Of a DNA stretch of 64,000 nt, positions 36,157-45,362 are shown in pieces. The notes under the pieces are model-generated. The model searched no databases and had not been told where the DNA came from. It was given only the letters and a program-made list of their open reading frames with translations. The DNA comes from Brevibacillus formosus (GTDB taxonomy: Bacteria; Bacillota; Bacilli; Brevibacillales; Brevibacillaceae), in contig NZ_PXZL01000004.1 in NCBI RefSeq assembly GCF_003013405.1, positions 189,961-253,960 of the forward strand. The letters run 5' to 3'. Each line of letters opens with the position of its first letter. The stretch's first letter is position 1. Both the position numbers and the translations under genes were made by a program.

Positions 36157-36261
36157 TGTTCTCTCCCTCCTGGCCTGCTCCCGCATTCTTCTTCCAAGAA
36201 AAGGCGGGGCTGCGCCTGCCACTGAGTCGCAGCCCACCTACTCATCTGCGGTTTTTCTTTT

Positions 36262-39200
36262 TTAAATGGTCCCCTCGTCAAAATCCGCTGGATCTTCCGT
36301 TGCCTGTGAGTTCGTCGTGATCAGCTCGGCAAGGGTGCAGATCGTAGAAGCTTCAAACAAGCTTTGCAGAGACAAATCAATCTGGTATCTCTCACTTAAA
36401 AGATTGAGGCATTGGATCGCGCGCAATGAGTCTCCACCCCGGGCAAAAAAGCTGTCGTGGATGCCGATTTCCGCTACACCAAGCACCTCTTCCCAGACCT
36501 TGGCTAGCTTGACCTCGAGCTCGTTTGAAGGCGCGACATGCGTCTTTTTCGGCATGCTTGCCTTTCTTTTGCCAAGCTTTGTGATTGCCCTCCGATCTAC
36601 TTTTCCATTGGCGGATAGCGGCAGTTCATCCAGCAGCACATATTCGCTTGGCACCATGTAGTCAGGCAAGCTGTTTCGCAAGGCTTCGGACAATTTTTCC
36701 GGCTGGAACAAACGAACCGTCTCCGGTGCTTGGGCCACAATCAGATGGCGCTCGAACGCCTCTGCGACCTGAGCTTTATCCGGAATGGCAAGGACGTTGG
36801 TGAAGCCTTGTTTTTCCAAGCCCGCTCGCCATTGCTCTACCGTAAGAAGAGGAAGATGATTGGCTTTGCGCTCATCCTCCAGATGGCTAAACCCATCCTC
36901 GAAGAAGCCGACAGTGGTCAGCAGCAGACGGCTGTTGCGAGTGGACTCGACCAGGAACAGAAGCCCTCCAGGTGCGAGCAGCCCTTTCAAGTACGCCAGC
37001 GTTTTCCCTATATCACGAGAGCGATGCAGCGTATTGTCGGCAACAATGACGTCAAAAGAATGCGGTTCATAGCCTTGCGCAAGCGGAGCAATGTTCATGT
37101 CAAGCTGACCGTACTCCATCGGAGCCTGCTCTCCCCACTCCTTCTTTGCCCTGTCGGTAAAAAAGGAGGATTCGTCGACGTATACATAACGACTGCGTTC
37201 TACAGGCAAGGTGGACACCAGCGTTTGCGTCAAGCTTCCTGCTCTCGTGCCCAGCTCTAGCACCCGCAGGGTCTTGTCAGAAGGATGGTGGCTTACGATA
37301 CTGCCGAACACCGCCCCGGCAAGACTGCTGTAAAACTCCCGCGTCAGATCAAAGCGGCTCAAGCCAGCAGGTGTTAAGAAGGCATCGTCTGCTAAAAAGA
37401 GCTCCAACGGATCGAGCTCACCCGTTAACAGACCAATAAACAACGGATAGTCGCGGCGGAAAACGGCTTCGAGCTCTCGTGCTGCTTCCGTACGAAGCGA
37501 GGAAGCTGACAGAGCAACATCAGGCACCCCTTCCCGCAAGGAACGCAAACTCACGTACGTATCCGCAGCGCGTTTTTCCAGCAAGCCCTCTTCTGCCAGC
37601 ACTTCCAGCCAATGCGCAAGCAAGGTCTGATAACGGGGATGAATCTGAAAACGATACATGAGCTCCGCAATTGAAGTGCTTTCTCCTACTTGCGAGAACA
37701 TTCCCATATGCTCCAGCGTGCGGCACATGTAGGCGGTGCTTACACGATCAGCCTCCATCAGGAATTGCGTGACGGCTTCCACATCGACACTCGCCGGAAT
37801 GGTATCGGCCTGCGCGTAACCCATGCTGTTAATCGCCTGCCAACGAGCAGCACTTGCAGCGGGGGCGGCCTGCTCTGTTTCGAATAACGCGGAATCCTTT
37901 TCGTGATCCAGCACCACATATCCGACCAAGCGCTTTTCATCCGCACCGTCATCTGGCACGGCCACGACAACGTCTTTGAGTCCGTCATGGCGCTTCAATG
38001 CCGTCTCGATCTCGCCCAGCTCAATCCGATGCCCTCTGATTTTCACCTGGAAATCTTCCCGACCGAGGAACTCCAGCGTGCCATCTGGCAAGTAACGGCC
38101 CAAATCCCCTGTGCGGTACAGTCGCTCTCCTGTCCGCGGATGCGTGATGAATTTTTCATTCGTCTTGTTTTTATCTCTCCAGTAGCCTTTGGCAAGCCCA
38201 ATGCCACTGATATACAGCTGTCCCGGCACCCAAACGGGGCAATCCCCCATCGATTCGTTCAGCACATGGTAGCGCTGATTGACCATTGGACGGCCGTACG
38301 GAATGCTTTTCCAGCTAGGGTCGATCTCTTCGATTGCGAAAAGGTTTGACCAGATTGAGGCCTCTGTCGCGCCGCCCAAACCGATCACCTGAACGTGAGG
38401 GAAAAACGACTTGATCTTGTCTGGCAAATCCAGTGGAATCCAATCACCGCTCAACAAGACGAGACGCAGCGACTGTGGCAAGTGAAGATTTCTCCCCACG
38501 GCGTATTCGATCAGCATCTGCATCAGCGCCGGAACGGTGTTCCACACCGTCACCTGCTCAGCTTCCAGCCACTCCAGCCAGTGTGCAGGGTCTTTGGCTT
38601 TATCAGCATCCGGCATGACGATCGTTCCCCCCGCTGCAAGCATGCCGAAAATATCATAGACCGACAAATCGAAATTCAGATGGGACAAAGCGAGTACCCG
38701 ATCTTGCGCCCCCACTGCAAATCGTTGATTGATATCTTCAATCGTGTTGACCGCGCCTCGATGGTCGATCATGACTCCTTTTGGCAGGCCCGTTGACCCG
38801 GATGTATAGATGACATAGGCCAAATCCTCCGGCTGCCCGGCAATTGGTGTCACTCTGTTCACCATGCTTGCCTCATCCCTTGCCGTCATCTGGTCCACGA
38901 TCAGCCGCTCCACATCCGCTGGCCAGCCCAATCGCTCATCGAGCCAAGACTGCGTCAGCACGAACTGTACTTGTCCATCATGCAAAAGCTGAGAGCGTCG
39001 TTCCTCTGGGTGCAGCGGATCGATCGGCAAATAAGCGGCCCCGGATTTCATAATCCCGAGTGTGGCTGCGACCTGCTCCCAGCCTTTTTCCATCACGACA
39101 GCAACCAACGTATTCGGCTGGACTCCTTGTGAACGCAGCCACTTTGCAATTTGGTCAGCAGCATTGGCAAGCTCCCCATAGGTCAACGTCCGCTGGGTGG

Positions 39201-42200
39201 AGATCACGGCAGGGCGATCCGTTTGGCATGCAGCTTGTTTGTCAAATAGTCCGACGAGTGTTTCTGTGGATACAGGGGCAGCCGTATCGTTTGCGGCAAT
39301 TCTTTCTTCCAGTCGAGGGACAGCAATTAGGCTCGGTGCTAACTCTTGCCATACCGCATCCTCTTCTGTCAGTCGATGCAGCAGCTCGCAATAGGCCGTA
39401 AACATGTCGTCAAGGAGCCCTTCTGGAAACAGTCCCTCTACGGCATCCCAGATCAACAGCAGTTCCCCGTCTTGCTCAACCACTTGATGGTCCAGCCATA
39501 CCTGCGGCGTCTGCGTAATGTTGTAAACAAGCTTGCCCAGCCATTTTCCATCGGAGTCAGACCCACTCCACTGCTCCACACCCAATGCGCTCGTAAAGAC
39601 AATCGGCATGGCCACACCGTTGTGCTCCCCTGTTTGCTTCGCCAATTCCCGCTGGACCTGAACCCCGCCCACATAAGGATGGTCCAAATCACGCCATAGC
39701 TGCTGCTGCAAATTCCTGCCTCGTTCCAAAATTGTCTCTCCAGCGGACAACTCGACTGCCAGCAAGGTCAGCGTAGTGAAGTCCCCCACGATTTCGCCTA
39801 CCTGCGCGTGCAGAGGCAGTCGATTAAATTGCGTCAGGTTGATCGTAAAACGCGAACTCTTGCTCCATGCACCGAGGGTTTCCGCATACGCGGTCAGCAG
39901 TATCCCGGAAGGCGTCAAACCGACCTCTGCTGTCCGCTTTTTCAGCCGCTGCCACGCTTGGCGATTGATTCTGGCTTCCAAACGATGGAAGCGCTGCTCG
40001 GTAATCGTGTCAGGATTTTTCGCCAAAGGCAGCTGTGGTGCTGGCGGCAACTCCGGCAGTCGAGCCATCCAATAGTCCAGATCGCGTTGATACAGCTCTG
40101 TAGATTTGAGCGCTTCTTGCGCCAGTACATAATCGCGGAAGCTTAGTTCCAGTGGCGGCAAAGGCGCATCCGGCTCATGATACAGCCTCGTCCACTCGCT
40201 CAAGAGGTGAAACATGCTCCATCCGTCAAAAATCAGGTTGTCAAAGCTGATATGCAGGCGTACCCGATCCTCTCCAAAGCGAGAAGCGCGCACCTCAAAC
40301 AACGGCCACACATCCGTAGACAATACCTGATGGGACATTTCTTCCCGAATCGCTTGCAGCTCGGACTCAGCTTTTTCAGCCGATTGGTTCCGCAAATCAG
40401 CGACCTCGATCCGGTAAGCAGGAACCTGCTCCAAAATCTGCTGACGCCAGCCATCCGGCAAAATCACGGCCCGCATCATTTCATGGTGGTCAATTAATCG
40501 TTGCCAAGCTCGATTGATCCGCTCCAAGTCCAAGTGCTGCCCTTCGATTTCGAAATAGCAATGCGTGGAGACATGACCCAAGGCGTAAACACCACTGCGC
40601 CCGACCCAGTAGGCTTGCTGGATATCCGTTAGCGGGAAAGGCTGATGCCTGTCTTGTGGAGCTGGTACAATTGCTGGCAAGTCTGACGTTGTTCCTTTTT
40701 GTTCCAGAAGCATCTGCACATGCTGGGCAAGTCCGGCAATCGTCGGCTTTTCAAAAATACGCCCTAACGACAGCTCTACTTCCAGCTTGCTGCGAACCAT
40801 CGCACTGAGTCTCGTCGCCAATAGCGAATCCCCGCCGAGCTCGAAGTAGTTGTCTGTGACGCCTACTCTTTCCACTTCAAATAGCTGGCACCAAATAGCC
40901 GCCAGTGCTGTTTCGATTGGTGTCGTTGGAGCTGTATACGCTTTTTCTGCTTTGCCCTTCATCAGGCTGTCAGGAGTTGGCAGGGCTTGTCGATCTACCT
41001 TGCCGTTTGCAGAAAGCGGCAGTTCGTTCAACAAAAGAAAAGCAGTCGGAACCATGTAATCAGGCAGCTTTTGACTCAGGAAGCCAGATAGTTGTGCAGC
41101 GTTGAAGCGCTTGGCTTGAAGTGGCGCCTGCGCAACCAGTACATGCTGACCAAAATCGTTTTGTTCCGGGAAAGCTGCCACTTGTGCGAAGGCGTGCTGC
41201 TGCAAGGCCCGCTGCCATGCTTCCACCGATAGCAAGGGGAGCTGTTCATTTCGCCGCTCATCTTCGAAATGGGTAAAGCCATCTTCGAGATATGCTGTGC
41301 TGATTTGCTGCAATCGGCTGTTGCGGGTCATCTCCAGTAAAATCAGCATGCCTCCCGGAGCCAAAAGGCTTTGTACATGCGAAAGGGCCATCCCGATGTT
41401 TTTCGCACGATGCAGGGAATCAGTGGCAATAACAACGTCGAACTGATGTGCTTCAAAGCCTTGAGATAGTGGACTTTGATTAATATCCAGCAGCTGATAG
41501 TGCACAAACGGGTACTCCCGGAACCTCGCTTTTGCTGCATTCGTAAAGAAAGTCGAGGTGTCTGTGCATGTAAAATGTGTCGCATCTGCCGGGAGCACAG
41601 CCAGCAATGATTCCGTCAGTGCTAGACTCCTCGCCCCGATTTCCAGCACACGTATCGGTTGTGATTCAGACCTTTCGCCAAGACGATGGACCAGTCTTTC
41701 GACCAACGCCAGCGCTGCGCTGTCGCGATGCTTTGCGCCGGGGAGCGTCTGCATTAAATCATTCGGGGTCAGACGTAATTCCTCCGAGAAGAAATGGGCC
41801 AACGGGTCAAGCTCGCCACGCAAAAGCGCAACACTCTCGTCATTGACTTTTTCCAAGTAACGCAAAAGGGCTTGTGCATGCGATTCCCATGCGGGTGATA
41901 CCTGCGGGACCTCCCGCTTTTCCAGCCATTCAGTCAGGCTTGCCTGCGTGATGCTGTAGACATCTGATTTGTCTTTACGGACAAAACCTTCGTCCTCCAA
42001 TGTTTGAAGCCACTGTCTGACCAGCCCGCGAAAACGCTCTTGAATTCCGCAGCTCTGCATCAAATCATCGAGGGAGAAGTTGGCGTGTTGCTCAAATTTC
42101 ACTCCCGCCATCTCCAATGCGCGGTAAATGAATCCAACGGCAAGTTGCTCCATGTACGCCCAAAACGAGGTGAAATCTTCTGGTCCGATGCTTGCAAAAT

Positions 42201-45200
42201 GCTCCGACAAGGTCTCCACATGATTCGTATCCATGACATCTGCCCACAGCTCTTCGCTCTTTTTCGGATCTGCCTCTATAAGATCAAACAGCGCTGATTC
42301 GCTTTCTCGTTCTGGTACCACATACCCAACCAGCTGCCTGTTCTCGCGCGGATCACCTACTGCTGTCACTACCGCATCACGAATCCCCGGATGCTGCTTC
42401 ATGGCCGATTCGATTTCACCCAGCTCGATGCGATGCCCCCTGATTTTCACCTGGAAGTCCTTGCGCCCGAGAAATTCAATGGTTCCATCCGGCCAATAAC
42501 GCCCGAGATCACCAGTCCGATACCAGCGCGAACCGTTCCAGTTGACAAAGCGCTCTGCGGTTAGTGCAGGATCACCACGATAGCCTACTGCCACACCTGC
42601 TCCGCCGATCCACAATTCTCCCTCTACCCAGTCAGGGCAATCACGCCCATGCGCATCGACAACCCGATAAGCCTGATTCGGGAGCGGTCGACCGTACGGA
42701 ATCGATGTCCAATGAGCGGGTAAGGGCAGCGTCACATCAAAAAAGTTGGACCAGATCGACGCTTCTGTCGCTCCCCCCATCGCCACAAGCTGGCTGTTCG
42801 GTGCGAGCTGGTTTAGTCGTTGCGGTAAATCAAGGCCGATCCAGTCCCCGGAAAGCATGGTCAGGCGAAGCGGCAAGCTCTCGTACGGTCCGCTCTCCGT
42901 TGCAATTAAGAGCATATCGAGCAGCACAGGCACAGAGTTCCACAGCGTCACCTGATGCTGATCCACCAGTTTCGCCCAATAAGCCGCATCCCGTCGCATG
43001 TCTTCGCCTATCAGTACAATCGAGCCGCCTACACTGAGCAATCCGAACAGGTCATAGACAGACAGGTCAAAATCAAGCGAGGAAACTGCCAAAATCCGAT
43101 CAGTTTTCCCAATTCCGTAGCGCCTGTTTATTTCTGCAATGGTGTTCCACGCTCCGGAATGGTTGATTTCTACCCCTTTTGGTTCACCCGTGGAGCCAGA
43201 AGTAAAGATGATGTAGGCAAGACTGTCAAAAGAAATCGGCACGGGTTCAGTCAGCGGTGAGACATTCAACGCATCTGTAACCGACAGAACAACAGCATCT
43301 TTTGGCCACTCCAGCGTCTGTGCCTGCTCCGTATTCGTAAGCACATAGCGAATTCCCGCTTTTTGATGAATGCGCTCACGCCTTGTAGATGGCTGCCCGA
43401 TTCCAATAGGGACGTAGCAAGCTCCTCGTGCCACGATGCCAAGCACCGCAGCGACTTGATCGATTCCGCGCGGCAGGCTGACTGCCACTGGGTCTCCTGC
43501 TTCAACGCCTTGCTTTTGGAGATACGCTGCAATCTGCAACGCGTACGTCGCTAACTCGCCATACGAAAAAGTAGCGGAAGCATGACTATCGATTAATGCC
43601 AGCTCCTGCGGATTCTTTCTTGCATAGGCAAAAAAGGCACTGTGCAAGCATTGACTCGATTGCGATTGTAAATCGTCTACAGCCTCATCGTTCCTCTTCT
43701 GCTCCAAATCGGGAAGCAGCATAGATGTGGCTTGCCAGTCATTGTCCTTGGTCACCAAGGAGTCCATCAGCTGGCAAAAAGCGCCGAACATTTGGTCAAG
43801 CATCCCGTCAGGAAACAGCTGATCAACTGCATCCCACGCCAGCAGGAGCCCGCCGTCCATTTCATACGACTGGAAATCGAGCCATACTTGCGGCGTTTGC
43901 GAAATCATGTAAGAGAGCTTGCCCAATGTGTCGCGGCACTCGTCATTAATCAGCGGCGTACCCAAATTGCACGCGAACACCACAGGGGCAAAATCCCGCT
44001 CTCCCTGACGGACACGAGCCAGATCGCGCTGCAGCTGAACCCCGGAATAAGCCGCATGTGCTACATCCTGATGAAACTGTGATTGGACTGCTCGCACCCG
44101 CGCCAGGAAAGAGGATGGCTCACGCATGTCAACTGCGAGCAGTAGCAGATTGGTAAAATCGGCAACGACGTCTTCGATGCCAGCTTCTCCGGTTTGGCGA
44201 TCGAACAGTGGAATGTTGATGAGAAACTGCGAATGGGTACTCCAACGGTCCAGTACTTCTGCATAAGCCGTTAACAGCACCATCGCTGGTGTGACCTGCT
44301 GAGCTGCGGATCGTTTTTGCAAAAGGGCCCAATCGGCTGGCTTCATGAAATGCGTTCGTCGCGTAAAAACAGGCGACTTGATCATTTCCGGCTTTTCCTT
44401 CAGTGGCAACCCTGGCGCTCCCGGCAATGTGGAAAGGCGCTCCTGCCAATACCGGGCTGCTTCCTGTCTGTCCTGTGCCCGACGTTGTGCCTCTTGCCCG
44501 AGATAATGGGCAAAGCTCCAGTTGGTCGGGGCGAGAGGCTTACTGCCTCGTGCATAAGCTGCCGCCAAATCACGCAATACGATGTGCAGACTCTGTACGT
44601 CAGCGACCAGCAAATCCAGATCAAAATGGATGCGGGTGCGGCCTTCTGGCAACAAGCTCAACTCCAAACCGGCTACTTCTCCCGCTTCCACCGCCAGACG
44701 CCGATGAGACAGCCGATCCCGTATACGGTCTAGATCCCGTGCCAATTCGTCCTCAGAAAAAGACCGCAGATCATGTACCACTACTCCAGTGGCCGTCGGG
44801 GCACTCATCACCTCTTGCTGTCCATCCTCCAAAAATCTGGCCCGAAGCATCGGATGGTGCATCAGCAGCTTGTCCCACGCTGTTTTCAATCGCTCCGGCT
44901 CCACTCCCGCACCATCGATTTCCAGGTACGCATGGCACCCGACTCCCCCGAGAGGTTGATCATCCTGGCGCCCAATCCAGTAAGCGTATTGCACATCCGT
45001 GAGCGGAAAAGGCACATTCACCTCTACTTCCACATCTGCTTTCCTTTCGTCCACACTTGGAAGAGACGGGCTGCTTTTTTGTATCAACGCCTGCCAATCA
45101 CGCAAGGTAGGAGCACTGATCAGCTCGGCAAAAGTAACCTTTGCGCCTTCCTTGCGCCATTTGTTGACCACCCTCATCATTTGCAAGGAATCCAGCCCCA

Positions 45201-45333
45201 GCTCGATCAGGTTCTGATCATCGGAGAACGCGACAGGCGCGGGCAGCAACGCCTGTATTTGCCTCTTCATCTCCTCATAGCTCAAGGAAGCGGTGGAACT
45301 TGCGGTCTGACTGTCATTGAGCATTTTGGACAT
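36262..45333 (-). CDS. NRPS, ArCP-Cy-A(Cys)-T-Cy-A(Cys)-T
   Basis: Loading and first two elongation modules, 3023 residues. Aryl carrier (LGLDSLQ, Ser 49); Cy1 (105-530, DLLVADVQS 240-248); A1 (560-1000, 1420-1460) with pocket D756 L757 Y760 N799 M826 S828 M852 I860 W861 K1445; stuffed domain (1010-1405); T1 (Ser 1503); Cy2 (1565-1995, DNLIFDGWS 1698-1706); A2 with pocket D2222 L2223 Y2226 N2265 L2293 S2295 L2319 I2327 W2328 K2911; stuffed domain (2480-2870); T2 (Ser 2969). Both pockets indicate cysteine. The stuffed domains lack a GxGxG motif (EIGARSLAL, ELGTRAGSL) and keep TRNSR and EDGF, as in epimerase-type inserts of PchE and HMWP2. The acidic C-terminal tail may fit the TubC domain of the next NRPS. 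Confidence 0.94.
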   Translation of the reverse strand: MSKMLNDSQTASSTASLSYEEMKRQIQALLPAPVAFSDDQNLIELGLDSLQMMRVVNKWRKEGAKVTFAELISAPTLRDWQALIQKSSPSLPSVDERKADVEVEVNVPFPLTDVQYAYWIGRQDDQPLGGVGCHAYLEIDGAGVEPERLKTAWDKLLMHHPMLRARFLEDGQQEVMSAPTATGVVVHDLRSFSEDELARDLDRIRDRLSHRRLAVEAGEVAGLELSLLPEGRTRIHFDLDLLVADVQSLHIVLRDLAAAYARGSKPLAPTNWSFAHYLGQEAQRRAQDRQEAARYWQERLSTLPGAPGLPLKEKPEMIKSPVFTRRTHFMKPADWALLQKRSAAQQVTPAMVLLTAYAEVLDRWSTHSQFLINIPLFDRQTGEAGIEDVVADFTNLLLLAVDMREPSSFLARVRAVQSQFHQDVAHAAYSGVQLQRDLARVRQGERDFAPVVFACNLGTPLINDECRDTLGKLSYMISQTPQVWLDFQSYEMDGGLLLAWDAVDQLFPDGMLDQMFGAFCQLMDSLVTKDNDWQATSMLLPDLEQKRNDEAVDDLQSQSSQCLHSAFFAYARKNPQELALIDSHASATFSYGELATYALQIAAYLQKQGVEAGDPVAVSLPRGIDQVAAVLGIVARGACYVPIGIGQPSTRRERIHQKAGIRYVLTNTEQAQTLEWPKDAVVLSVTDALNVSPLTEPVPISFDSLAYIIFTSGSTGEPKGVEINHSGAWNTIAEINRRYGIGKTDRILAVSSLDFDLSVYDLFGLLSVGGSIVLIGEDMRRDAAYWAKLVDQHQVTLWNSVPVLLDMLLIATESGPYESLPLRLTMLSGDWIGLDLPQRLNQLAPNSQLVAMGGATEASIWSNFFDVTLPLPAHWTSIPYGRPLPNQAYRVVDAHGRDCPDWVEGELWIGGAGVAVGYRGDPALTAERFVNWNGSRWYRTGDLGRYWPDGTIEFLGRKDFQVKIRGHRIELGEIESAMKQHPGIRDAVVTAVGDPRENRQLVGYVVPERESESALFDLIEADPKKSEELWADVMDTNHVETLSEHFASIGPEDFTSFWAYMEQLAVGFIYRALEMAGVKFEQHANFSLDDLMQSCGIQERFRGLVRQWLQTLEDEGFVRKDKSDVYSITQASLTEWLEKREVPQVSPAWESHAQALLRYLEKVNDESVALLRGELDPLAHFFSEELRLTPNDLMQTLPGAKHRDSAALALVERLVHRLGERSESQPIRVLEIGARSLALTESLLAVLPADATHFTCTDTSTFFTNAAKARFREYPFVHYQLLDINQSPLSQGFEAHQFDVVIATDSLHRAKNIGMALSHVQSLLAPGGMLILLEMTRNSRLQQISTAYLEDGFTHFEDERRNEQLPLLSVEAWQRALQQHAFAQVAAFPEQNDFGQHVLVAQAPLQAKRFNAAQLSGFLSQKLPDYMVPTAFLLLNELPLSANGKVDRQALPTPDSLMKGKAEKAYTAPTTPIETALAAIWCQLFEVERVGVTDNYFELGGDSLLATRLSAMVRSKLEVELSLGRIFEKPTIAGLAQHVQMLLEQKGTTSDLPAIVPAPQDRHQPFPLTDIQQAYWVGRSGVYALGHVSTHCYFEIEGQHLDLERINRAWQRLIDHHEMMRAVILPDGWRQQILEQVPAYRIEVADLRNQSAEKAESELQAIREEMSHQVLSTDVWPLFEVRASRFGEDRVRLHISFDNLIFDGWSMFHLLSEWTRLYHEPDAPLPPLELSFRDYVLAQEALKSTELYQRDLDYWMARLPELPPAPQLPLAKNPDTITEQRFHRLEARINRQAWQRLKKRTAEVGLTPSGILLTAYAETLGAWSKSSRFTINLTQFNRLPLHAQVGEIVGDFTTLTLLAVELSAGETILERGRNLQQQLWRDLDHPYVGGVQVQRELAKQTGEHNGVAMPIVFTSALGVEQWSGSDSDGKWLGKLVYNITQTPQVWLDHQVVEQDGELLLIWDAVEGLFPEGLLDDMFTAYCELLHRLTEEDAVWQELAPSLIAVPRLEERIAANDTAAPVSTETLVGLFDKQAACQTDRPAVISTQRTLTYGELANAADQIAKWLRSQGVQPNTLVAVVMEKGWEQVAATLGIMKSGAAYLPIDPLHPEERRSQLLHDGQVQFVLTQSWLDERLGWPADVERLIVDQMTARDEASMVNRVTPIAGQPEDLAYVIYTSGSTGLPKGVMIDHRGAVNTIEDINQRFAVGAQDRVLALSHLNFDLSVYDIFGMLAAGGTIVMPDADKAKDPAHWLEWLEAEQVTVWNTVPALMQMLIEYAVGRNLHLPQSLRLVLLSGDWIPLDLPDKIKSFFPHVQVIGLGGATEASIWSNLFAIEEIDPSWKSIPYGRPMVNQRYHVLNESMGDCPVWVPGQLYISGIGLAKGYWRDKNKTNEKFITHPRTGERLYRTGDLGRYLPDGTLEFLGREDFQVKIRGHRIELGEIETALKRHDGLKDVVVAVPDDGADEKRLVGYVVLDHEKDSALFETEQAAPAASAARWQAINSMGYAQADTIPASVDVEAVTQFLMEADRVSTAYMCRTLEHMGMFSQVGESTSIAELMYRFQIHPRYQTLLAHWLEVLAEEGLLEKRAADTYVSLRSLREGVPDVALSASSLRTEAARELEAVFRRDYPLFIGLLTGELDPLELFLADDAFLTPAGLSRFDLTREFYSSLAGAVFGSIVSHHPSDKTLRVLELGTRAGSLTQTLVSTLPVERSRYVYVDESSFFTDRAKKEWGEQAPMEYGQLDMNIAPLAQGYEPHSFDVIVADNTLHRSRDIGKTLAYLKGLLAPGGLLFLVESTRNSRLLLTTVGFFEDGFSHLEDERKANHLPLLTVEQWRAGLEKQGFTNVLAIPDKAQVAEAFERHLIVAQAPETVRLFQPEKLSEALRNSLPDYMVPSEYVLLDELPLSANGKVDRRAITKLGKRKASMPKKTHVAPSNELEVKLAKVWEEVLGVAEIGIHDSFFARGGDSLRAIQCLNLLSERYQIDLSLQSLFEASTICTLAELITTNSQATEDPADFDEGTI

Positions 45334-45362
45334 CCTCGTTCCCTCCTCTCTCGTGCAACTCC

